NCBI GenBank assembly: GCA_017642935.1
Contig: JAEPOK010000001.1
Span: 558,001 to 622,000, forward strand
Origin: Hyphomicrobiales bacterium
GTDB lineage: Bacteria > Pseudomonadota > Alphaproteobacteria > Rhizobiales > MH13
Direction: 5' to 3'
Length of the DNA stretch: 64,000 nucleotides
Every line of letters begins with the position of its first letter. Position 1 is the first letter of the stretch. This document shows, in pieces, positions 18,481 through 26,900 of the stretch. The notes under the pieces are model-generated. The model was not told the origin of the DNA, did no database searches, and saw only the letters and a list, made by a program, of their open reading frames with translations. The position numbers and the translations under genes are program-made.

Positions 18481-19493
18481 GATATTGGCGTCATATCTTG
18501 AAGTGGCTTGACAAGATTATCGACGCCGAAACGTACCGGGTCGGTGGCGGGTAAGGTGTGCTCATCCTCAAGTTTTTTGAGCAGCGACCGGGCTTCCTGC
18601 TCATCCAGCGCGGCGGTGTTGATCGCCAGGCCCGCGCACTGGATCGCTGGGTTGGTGAGCCGTCCCATCGCAATAGTTGCGTCGATGACGTCATGGATCG
18701 AGGGCAATGGCGTTTTGACGCCGCGCATCGTGGTGCGTGTCGGCTCGTGGCAGACGATGAAGGCGTCCGGCTGCGATCCATGGAGGAGGCCAAGCGTGAC
18801 GCCGGCGAAGGAGGGGTGAAACAGGGAACCCTGGCCTTCAATGACGTCCCAATGATCGGGGTCGTTGGCCGGTGCAATCCATTCTGCGGCACCAGAAATG
18901 AAATCGGCGATCACCGAATCGATGGCTAGGCCACGCCCTGAGATCAGAACGCCCGTTTGACCGGTCGCCCGGAAGCTCGCCTTCATGCCATGGGCCACCA
19001 TGCCGCGTTCCAAGGCGAGGGCCGTGTATTTTTTGCCGACCGAACAGTCGGTGCCGACGGCCAGAACACGCATGCCAGGGCGTTTGTCGCCTTTGCCCGT
19101 GGCGAGCTTCTGTTCCACATGGCGCACATTGTGAAGCGCCACGCCTTTCGCGCTGGCGGCTTCGGCTATCTCGGGCACGTCTTGCAGCCGGGCATGAAGA
19201 CCGCTGGCGATATCAAGACCGGCATGGATGGCCTCAACGATGCTTGTAACCCAATGGTCCGGCAGAACGCCTCCGGCGTTTACAGCGCCGATCACCAGTG
19301 TTTTCGCGCCTTTGTCGACACCGTCCGCAATGCTCATATCCGGCAGGCCTGTGTCGGCCATACAGCCATCGAGGCGAACTTGGCCGACGCACCAATTGCG
19401 CCGCCAATCCACCACACCGATGGCCGTTTTGGCTGCCAGCGCGTCGGGAACGTCGCCCAGGAACAGAAGATAGGGTTTGCGCAGCTCGGCCAT
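18477..19493 (-). CDS. dgcN: D-glutamate N-acetyltransferase DgcN (DUF1611)
   Basis: A 338-residue DUF1611 protein: an N-terminal Rossmann-like half and a C-terminal P-loop-like half with GTDCSVGKK (147-155). In marine proteobacteria DgcN acetylates D-glutamate using acetyl-CoA, feeding N-acetyl-D-glutamate to the DgcA racemase so that D-glutamate enters the L-glutamate pool. Older annotation as NAD-dependent epimerase is not supported by motifs. It is the first gene of a two-gene operon divergent from the Mla operon. The start at 19493 has only a weak ribosome site. No DgcR-type regulator is seen alongside. Confidence 0.85.
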   Translation of the reverse strand: MAELRKPYLLFLGDVPDALAAKTAIGVVDWRRNWCVGQVRLDGCMADTGLPDMSIADGVDKGAKTLVIGAVNAGGVLPDHWVTSIVEAIHAGLDIASGLHARLQDVPEIAEAASAKGVALHNVRHVEQKLATGKGDKRPGMRVLAVGTDCSVGKKYTALALERGMVAHGMKASFRATGQTGVLISGRGLAIDSVIADFISGAAEWIAPANDPDHWDVIEGQGSLFHPSFAGVTLGLLHGSQPDAFIVCHEPTRTTMRGVKTPLPSIHDVIDATIAMGRLTNPAIQCAGLAINTAALDEQEARSLLKKLEDEHTLPATDPVRFGVDNLVKPLQDMTPIS

Positions 19494-19628
19494 AAGAAAG
19501 CATCCGTAAGGGTTGGAAAAGAGAAGGAGATCATATCACGTGCCATATTTTCTGATGCTGCGAAATGGCCTTTGCGCATGGCGATCACGCGTGGCAGGTA
19601 TAGGGGCACGTATCAGTGATCTGGCAGT

Positions 19629-20837
19629 TTGCGCGTGACAGCGATTGACGCCCTTTGGTCGGGCCCACCCACAGACGTTCCCTTTGCCAAACGTGGCGGA
19701 GCCGCACCGCATGCGGCAGAGATTCTGCGCGATGGCGATGGGCTGGTGGTTCAGGGTGATTGGATCCGGCCCTGCGTGCGCACGGTGCTGATGCAAGACG
19801 GGTTTTCCGAGGCGTCAGAGTGGTCGGCTGAGGCCTCTGGGCCTTCGATCCGCGTTGATGCGTCGGGCCTGCGCGAGTTGGACACGCTTGGCTGCCTGGC
19901 ATTGGCCGATCTGGAAAAGGAGTTGGCCGCTTCCGGTAAGACGGTCGAACTGGTCAATCTGCCCGGGGACAAATGGGACCTTTATGAAGCGGTGCGCGCC
20001 CGCGCCGACGTTCGCCGACCGGAAGACCCACGTTTTGGCCTCGATGCCCTGATCGCAGCTTTTGGGCGCGGCGTCGTCGCCACCTGGGATGATTTGCTCG
20101 GTGTGATCGGCATGTTTGGGGTGGTGCTCAGCTCTATCGGGCTGACATTAGTTAATCCCACCCGCTGGCGCTTCAATGCGTTCGTCACGCAGCTTGATAA
20201 AAGTGCATTTCGGGCGGTGCCGATCATCGTGCTCATTCAATTCGTTATTGGTGGGATCGTTGCGCAGCAAAGTGCCTACCAGCTGCGGTTTTTTGGCGCC
20301 GAGATCTTCACCGTGAACCTGGTGGCCATTCTCGTGCTGCGGGAAATCGGCGTGTTGATTTCCGCAATTATGGTCGCTGGCCGAACAGGATCAGCCTACA
20401 CCGCTGAAATCGGCGCGATGCGCATGCGCGAAGAGGTCGATGCAATGCGCGTAATCGGCCTTGATCCTGTCGATGTGCTCGTTGTGCCGCGTATCCTTGG
20501 CCTGGTCGTTGCCTTGCCGCTGCTCACCATCATCGCCAACGCTTCGGCGCTTCTCGGCGGCATGCTGACGCTTTGGGCCTATTCGGGCATCAGCCCCGTC
20601 GTGTTCATCGATCGCATGCATGACGGCATCTTGCTGGAAACTGTCATGGTTGGTCTGATCAAAGCGCCCTTCATGGCGCTTGCGATCGGCAGCATCGCTT
20701 GCATGGAAGGGTTCCGGGTCAGCGGCAGCACCGAGTCACTTGGCCAACGTGTTACGGCGGCGGTTGTGAAGTCGATCTTTGCCGTCATCGTGATGGACGG
20801 TGTTTTCGCGATCTTTTTCGCATCGATCGATTACTAG
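19629..20837 (+). CDS. mlaE: MlaE-family ABC permease with N-terminal STAS domain
   Basis: A 402-residue protein. An N-terminal STAS-like domain (about 28-125, with RVDASGLRELDTLGCLAL) is fused to the MlaE permease domain (about 150-400), which shows the family marks FVTQLDKSAFRAVPIIVLI, AGRTGSAYTAEIG and MRMREEVDAMRVIGLDP. It is the inner-membrane channel of a phospholipid or sterol transport system between inner and outer membrane. The fused STAS takes the place of the separate MlaB protein. The frame opens with TTG at 19629; a GTG at 19635 is equally possible. It is followed by the ATPase after 9 bases. Confidence 0.92.
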   Translation: MRVTAIDALWSGPPTDVPFAKRGGAAPHAAEILRDGDGLVVQGDWIRPCVRTVLMQDGFSEASEWSAEASGPSIRVDASGLRELDTLGCLALADLEKELAASGKTVELVNLPGDKWDLYEAVRARADVRRPEDPRFGLDALIAAFGRGVVATWDDLLGVIGMFGVVLSSIGLTLVNPTRWRFNAFVTQLDKSAFRAVPIIVLIQFVIGGIVAQQSAYQLRFFGAEIFTVNLVAILVLREIGVLISAIMVAGRTGSAYTAEIGAMRMREEVDAMRVIGLDPVDVLVVPRILGLVVALPLLTIIANASALLGGMLTLWAYSGISPVVFIDRMHDGILLETVMVGLIKAPFMALAIGSIACMEGFRVSGSTESLGQRVTAAVVKSIFAVIVMDGVFAIFFASIDY

Positions 20838-20846
20838 GACAGGGGC

Positions 20847-21668
20847 ATGGCAGTTCAAGCAATCGACGATCCTCACAACGCGCGCACCTCGGTCATCGAG
20901 GTGCGCGGCTTGGAGGTTGGCTTTGGTGACGTGACAGTCCTCAAAGACCTCGATCTCACTGTTTATCGCGGCGAAATCTTAGGGTTTGTTGGTGCGTCCG
21001 GTACCGGCAAGTCGGTGCTTTTGCGGGCAATTTTGGGCCTCAATCGCCGCCGGGCCGGCACTATTGATGTGCTTGGCGAACCCTACTCGGAGTTGGATGA
21101 GCGTGAACGGGTTCATGTCGATGAGCGGCTCGGCGTGCTCTTCCAACATGGCGCGCTCTTCTCCTCGCTCAACGTGATCCAGAACGTCCAAGTGCCGATG
21201 CGCGAGCATTGGCGTCTAGATAAACCGATGATGGATCGGCTGGCGGCGGTGAAACTTTCCATGGTCGGTTTGCCGGAAGATGCCGCGCTAAAAACGCCCT
21301 CGGAGCTCTCGGGCGGCATGATCAAACGCGCCGCGCTGGCGCGCGCCTTGGCACTTGATCCCGATGTTGTGTTCCTGGATGAGCCAACCTCAGGTCTTGA
21401 TCCGCTGGGTGCAGCGGCTTTTGACGAGCTTATTGCCGATTTGCGTTCAGCGCTTGGGCTCACCGTGTTCATGGTGACTCATGATCTCGACAGCCTGTTT
21501 TCGGTCTGTGACCGTGTTGCGGTGCTTGGCAACCAGAAGGTGCTAACGGTCGGCACAGTCGATGAGGTGCGGCGCTTCGATCACCCTTGGGTGCAAGACT
21601 ATTTCAACACCGGCCGAGCCATCGGACGCGGTTCAAGCCCCTTGGCACCCAGCAATCAATCGAGTTGA
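20847..21668 (+). CDS. mlaF: MlaF-type ABC transporter ATPase
   Basis: A 273-residue ABC ATPase with Walker A GASGTGKS, ABC signature ELSGGMIKRAALARALALD, Walker B VVFLDEPTSGLDPL and the switch histidine in MVTHD. SGGM instead of SGGQ is typical of the MlaF branch. It energises lipid movement by the MlaE permease encoded just upstream. The C-terminal tail after residue 240 is short and not conserved. A gap of 112 bases precedes the MCE gene, in which no coding or hairpin structure is evident. Confidence 0.93.
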   Translation: MAVQAIDDPHNARTSVIEVRGLEVGFGDVTVLKDLDLTVYRGEILGFVGASGTGKSVLLRAILGLNRRRAGTIDVLGEPYSELDERERVHVDERLGVLFQHGALFSSLNVIQNVQVPMREHWRLDKPMMDRLAAVKLSMVGLPEDAALKTPSELSGGMIKRAALARALALDPDVVFLDEPTSGLDPLGAAAFDELIADLRSALGLTVFMVTHDLDSLFSVCDRVAVLGNQKVLTVGTVDEVRRFDHPWVQDYFNTGRAIGRGSSPLAPSNQSS

Positions 21669-21780
21669 GCCACAAATGCGCAGTCAAAATGCAACGGTTT
21701 GGCGAAAAGTGCAGCTGTTTGCTCGCGTTGGGCCACACGGCGCTTTGCGCTCTTGGACTTGCACGCTAAGGCCCTGAGGC

Positions 21781-23178
21781 ATGGAAACCCGCGCCAACCA
21801 TATCGTTATTGGACTGTTCGCTCTGGCCGTGATCGCCGCCGGGATGGCGTTCATCTATTGGGTCGCCGAAATTGGTGGCCAAGACGAGACGGCGGAGGTC
21901 ATTTTTCAGTTCAATGGCCCGGTGAATGGCCTGAGTGCCGGCAGCCCGGTGCTCTTTAACGGTATTCAGGTCGGTGAGGTGCGAACGCTGTCGCTCAACC
22001 CCAACAACCCGCAAGAAGCCTTGGCACTGGCGGTCGTCGATGTTGCCACACCGATCCGTCAAGATACCAATGCCGAACTTGGCATCACCGGGATTACGGG
22101 CACAGCTTTTGTGGCCCTGCGCGGTGGCTCAATGGACGAACCGGCGGTGCTTGATCCCAACTCACCGGTGATCATTGAGGCAGAGGTCTCCGTTGTTCAA
22201 GACTTGATCGATGGCGCGCGCAATGTGCTTGGCCGGGCGGATGATGCGATGCAGACGATTGAGAATTTCTTGCTTGTCAATGAACCGTTTCTGACCCAAA
22301 CCATTGCCGACATTAACGAAATTACGAGTACGGTTGCCGAGCAGTCGGACAATATTGAGCTTTTGATGGAGGGCGTTGGCGCGATCGCGAGCGAGATATC
22401 CGGTCTGTCAGGACGGCTTGAAAACATCATTGCTGGCTCCGAAGAGCTCATCGCAGCGGTCGATCCGCAAAGCGTCAGCGAAGTGGTGGAGAATGTGCGG
22501 GTCGCCTCGACCGAGTTTCGCGGCGTCGGCGAAGACGCGCGGGCCTTGATCGCGCGCGGCGGCACAGTGTTTGACAATCTGGAAACCTCATCCACCGCGC
22601 TCGTGGAAACGCTGGATGCCGTCCAAGTGGTTGTTGCTGCGGTCGATCCGGCGGTGGTTGCCCAGGCCGTTGACGATGTTGGCACATTCACTGCCCGGCT
22701 GCCTGAAGCGGGCGAACGGGTCGATGCCGTGCTTGCTGGCGCCCAGGAGGCGACGGACAACGTGACGGCCTTTACCGCGAGCCTTGAAGACAATGCCGAG
22801 CAGGTCGACGCGATTTTTGAGGATGCCGTGGTCATCGCCGACCGGCTGGAAGTCGCTTCCCGCCGTATTGATGGTCTTCTGGCCTCCGTTGATGGGTTGC
22901 TTGGCGAGGACGAGACACAAGGGTTGATTGCGGATGCACGAGAAGCGGCGCGCGCCTTGCGCAATGTTGCGGTCGCCTTTGAGGGCAGGTCGGATGAGAT
23001 TGCCGCCGGTTTGGCGCGTTTCACTGGACCAGGTTTGCGTGATGCCGAGGCTTTGATTGGCGACGGTCGGCGGGTGCTGAACCGGCTTGAACGCGTGGTC
23101 ACGTCGATTGAACGCAACCCGCAGCAGTTTATCTTCGGCGGCGATCGCGCTCCCGAATATTCGCCGCAGCGGCGGTGA
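21781..23178 (+). CDS. mlaD: MlaD-type MCE-domain protein
   Basis: A 465-residue protein with one N-terminal membrane helix (about 9-29, IGLFALAVIAAGMAFIYWVA) and an MCE domain (about 38-118, GSPVLFNGIQVGEV and GITGTAFVAL). A long helical region follows to residue 465, rich in Ala, Val and Asp with heptad-like spacing (EDNAEQVDAIFEDAVVIADRLE). MCE proteins form hexameric rings in the periplasm that carry lipids; the long helix may form a needle or tube as in PqiB/YebT-type proteins. It is longer than E. coli MlaD (about 180 residues), as usual for alphaproteobacteria. Confidence 0.92.
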   Translation: METRANHIVIGLFALAVIAAGMAFIYWVAEIGGQDETAEVIFQFNGPVNGLSAGSPVLFNGIQVGEVRTLSLNPNNPQEALALAVVDVATPIRQDTNAELGITGITGTAFVALRGGSMDEPAVLDPNSPVIIEAEVSVVQDLIDGARNVLGRADDAMQTIENFLLVNEPFLTQTIADINEITSTVAEQSDNIELLMEGVGAIASEISGLSGRLENIIAGSEELIAAVDPQSVSEVVENVRVASTEFRGVGEDARALIARGGTVFDNLETSSTALVETLDAVQVVVAAVDPAVVAQAVDDVGTFTARLPEAGERVDAVLAGAQEATDNVTAFTASLEDNAEQVDAIFEDAVVIADRLEVASRRIDGLLASVDGLLGEDETQGLIADAREAARALRNVAVAFEGRSDEIAAGLARFTGPGLRDAEALIGDGRRVLNRLERVVTSIERNPQQFIFGGDRAPEYSPQRR

Positions 23179-23247
23179 TATGATGATCGGTTTTGCTAAA
23201 TGCGGCTTGAACTGGTTTGATGGGCGCGAATGTGTGAGTAGGGTCCG

Positions 23248-23904
23248 ATGAGTGATGTTGGACAAACAATGACGGACCTTTGGGGCGCCAAGCGCAGAAC
23301 CGGACGTGCGCGGCTACCGCTGGTTGGCGGAATCTGTGCTGCGCTTCTGCTTGCTGGCTGTTCGACCCTTGGCCTGGAGATGGCGCCGCGGATCTACGAT
23401 CTGCGCGCACCTCAGTCGATCGATGTTGGTGGAAGTCGCACCAGCCGCCAGTTGCTCGTGGCCGAGCCGGCTGCGGTTCGTTTTTACGCAACCGATCGCA
23501 TCGTTGTTCGCGACAGCGAGGCAACGCTCGCCTATTTCCCCGGCGCCTCCTGGTCGGACGCGCTGCCGGACTTGCTTCAGGCGCGTTTTGCTGAAGCTCT
23601 TGAACGCACCGGACGGGCAAGAGCGGTGGGCCGGCCGGGCCAAGGTCTCTTGATTGATGTGCGCCTTGTGCCGGAAATCCGTGCTTTTGAGATCGAGATT
23701 TCCGATGGCGGGCAGGCGACAGCGGTTATCGACATTGCGCTGAAGGTGATGAACGACGCCAATGGGCGCATTCTGGCAAGCCAGAATTTCGCGGCGACAA
23801 TGCCTGCGGCCAGTGATAGCGCTGAAGACGGCGTTGAAGCGCTCAATGCCGCGTTCGATGCTCTGTCGCGCGAAATGGTGAAGTTCGTTCTCGACGCCGT
23901 TTAA
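23248..23904 (+). CDS. ABC-type transport auxiliary lipoprotein (PqiC-like)
   Basis: A 218-residue lipoprotein. The lipobox LLAGC has the lipidated cysteine at C38, preceded by a hydrophobic stretch and an arginine-rich N-region. The rest matches the ABC_trans_aux family, with YDLRAP near the start of the mature protein. This is the outer-membrane-side partner of MCE transport systems. An in-frame ATG at 23269 would give a shorter leader. It is the last gene of the mla operon, closed by a strong terminator; no MlaA or MlaC gene is present here. Confidence 0.87.
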   Translation: MSDVGQTMTDLWGAKRRTGRARLPLVGGICAALLLAGCSTLGLEMAPRIYDLRAPQSIDVGGSRTSRQLLVAEPAAVRFYATDRIVVRDSEATLAYFPGASWSDALPDLLQARFAEALERTGRARAVGRPGQGLLIDVRLVPEIRAFEIEISDGGQATAVIDIALKVMNDANGRILASQNFAATMPAASDSAEDGVEALNAAFDALSREMVKFVLDAV

Positions 23905-23930
23905 GGCCAACGGCTCCGCCCACTGAAAAC

Positions 23931-23970
23931 AAAAAGGCCGCCGGTCAAGGTCTGACCGGCGGCCTTTTTT
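23931..23970. terminator. Bidirectional terminator between the mla and rgsE-like genes
   Basis: GGCCGCCGGTCA (23936-23947) and TGACCGGCGGCC (23953-23964) form a perfect 12-base stem around a 5-base loop. It has five A before and six T after, so it works for both convergent transcripts. Confidence 0.95.
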
Positions 23971-23988
23971 GCATGTATGTTCCGTCGC

Positions 23989-26900
23989 TTAGTTGCCGAA
24001 GCGACCCAGAGCCTGACCCAGAACCGTGTAGAGACGGCCCTGATCGGACATCAACAGTGTGCGGGTCTCGGCGCGGCTTGCGCGACGCGAGGCCATTTCG
24101 CGCAGCGTACCCTCGAAACTGGTCAGGTGCTCTTGAGCAGCCGTGCGTAAATCATTGTCGCGGCCGATCTGACGACGAATATCGTCGAAGACCTGCTGGC
24201 CGTTCAATGTGTAGATGCGGCGCGAGAAACTCGCCTTGTTGCCGGCCAGATAGCTGTCCCACTGCTGAGCATAGGCGCGTTCGTCGAGCGCATCGCCGAT
24301 CTGCTCGCGGATGTCTTCCAGCGGACCGCCTTTGCCATCATCAGAGGATGCGCGGCGCAGAAGATCGCTGATCCAACCGCCCGACGGAGCGTCGGAATTG
24401 CCGCCTGAGGATGCGGGCGTCACAGCCGGGGCAACCGCCTGACGGACATCTTCCATGCTGCGGGCGATGTCGTCGTCAACGCGTTGGTCTTCCAAGCTCA
24501 ACGCGCTGGCTTCGGCCAACTGCGCACCGCCGCGTGAGGAGGCGATAGCAGGTGCCGGAGCCGGCGCCTGAAGCTGACGCGAAGAGGCATCGCGCGCATT
24601 GCCCTCATCGGACACTAGGCTGGAAAGCTCTTTCAAGGCAGCGACTTGCTCGTTCACGACCTGGCGAAGAGCGGCTGCGCTTTCGCGCGCTTCTTCGGGC
24701 AGTTCAAACACGCCACGGCGGATGTCCGCACGGGTGGTCGCAAGCTCAGAGCTCATATCACTCGTCATCTTGCGCATGTCCTCAATGGAGGAGTGGAACG
24801 CCGAAACGGCCGTTTCCAAACCACCTTGCAGTTCGCGCGCGACCTCTTCCTGGGTCTTGCGGACGATGTCGCTGGCCTTGCTGCTTTCTTCGCTGGCGGT
24901 TTCGCGCAGGGAGTTGAACTGAGCGATCACGCCCTTGGCCGCGTCATCGGCAGCCAGAGACAAAGCAGAGGCGAGGGAGGCGGCCCGCTCTTCGGCGTCG
25001 ATTAGTGTCGAAGCCAGGCGTTCGGAGGTCAACTGCAACGCCTGCTCGGCCCGGTTGGTTCGGTCGGCGATGGATTCGCTGATCGTATCCATCTGCGTGA
25101 CCTGCGTGCCGACGGAGCCATCCAGCTTCTCGGTAGTACGCAGGATCGCCTGAGAGGCCCCGGAAAGCGCGCGGCCATGCACATCGAAGCGATCCGATAG
25201 GTCGACAATAGAGCTGAGAACCTCGGTGGAAATGCCGCTGAGGGCTTCAAGCTGCTTCTCGAGCGCTTCAGAGGTTGTGGCCGTGTCATTGCTGATCGAC
25301 TGAACCGATGTGCTGAAGCGGGCAATTTTCTCCTGCAGCACTTCGCCCATGGATCCGAGGGTCACAGCGGAATTGCTGAGCAGTTCCTCAATGGAAGAAT
25401 TGACCGACCCGATCTGGCCGGTGAGCTCCTGCAAATCCTGGTTGAGCAGATTGCGGGCACGGGCGAGATTTGCCGATGCGTCGCGTGTGCGCTCTTCCAA
25501 TGTCGAGTCCATGAGCTGCGTTGCTGCTTCCACCGACTGGTTGAACGCATTGGTGCGCGTGTCGAGTGCGCCAAGCAGCGAGTGGCCGCGGCTGTTGAGA
25601 ACCGTTTCGATGGACTCGGTAGCCGCCGTTATGCTGGATTCCAGCGTTGAACGGCGATCTTCCAGCTTGTCGGAGAGCGCCTGGCTGCGAGCGTCCAGCG
25701 TGTCGGCCAGCGCCTGAGTCCGGCTTTCGATGAGGCCGGCGACCTCCTGAGAGCGCGTGTCGAGCACATTGGCAACCGAACCGGAAGCCGCGTTGATGCT
25801 GTGCTCCAAGGTCGATGTCCGCTCCTCTAGTGCGCCAGCCAGTTCTTTGGTGCGGCTGTCAAGGACCGTACCGAGCTGGCTGGTGGCCGACTGCAGGCTT
25901 TGAGCGAGTTGATCGGTCTGGCCCGCGAGGGTTTCAGCCAGTTCACGCTCGCGCTCGGCGACATTGCTCTGAAGGGTCTGTGTGGCAGCGTGAATGGAGC
26001 GTGCAAACTCGCTTGTGCGGCTTTCCAGCGAGCCGACCAGCGCCTGGCCGCGATCATCGAGGATCGACTCCATGGCGCCTGCCTGATTGGACAGCGCTTC
26101 ACGCAGAGCATCGGCACGTTCGGCGAGCTGTTGGCTGGCCACAAGCGTTTCGTCGTGTGCTGCTGAGCGAACATTGGCTGCCGCAGCGACCAGCGCATTG
26201 GTCGCCGACCCGACCTGAAGTTCAAAGCCCTGCAGGGCATTGGTGGCTTCAGTGGAAAGCGTTTCGCCGAAGGTATTGGCGCGCTCGTTGACCATGGATT
26301 CGAGCGCATCGCCCTGGGCCTTGATGGTTTCGGAAACCTCCATCACACGGTCGCCAAGCAACTGGTTGATGTCCGCAACGCGGTTGGCCATCAAATCGGT
26401 CAGATTGTTGGTCTGTTCGTTGACGGTTTCACCAACGGCCTCGATGCGTGCGGTGATGGCACGCTCGATATCGTCGCGACCGCTAACAAAGGCCTGCGCC
26501 ACTTCACGGGTGCGCTCAATGAGCGTTTCGGAGATCTCACGGCCACGGTTGGACAAAGCGCCATCAAGCTGATCGGCGCGTTCCACGAACGTGGTTGTCG
26601 CGTCTTCAATGCGCTGATTGACCTTCACATCGAAGGCGGAAAGGCGCTCATCGACCGTGGTCTCGAGCTGAACCGTGCGCATCTGCAACGCGCTCGACAG
26701 GCTTTCGATCTGCTCACGCAGCTGGTTGTCGATGGCCTCGGCGCGGGTCGTCAGATCGCCGCCAACGGCACTCATGGCATCGGTGAGGCCCTGGGTGCGG
26801 TTGTCGATGGTGCTGACAAGGTTCGAGGTCGCTTGATCAACCTGGCTGGCCAGATTGGAGGTCGTGCCTTCGACGCGATTGACGAGGTTGGTCGTCGTCT

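Noticed and set aside
22197-23117. A 306-codon minus-strand frame over the MCE gene, Ser/Thr/Ala-rich
   Set aside because: It arises from the biased codons of the helical MlaD tail; low-complexity and not protein-family-like.
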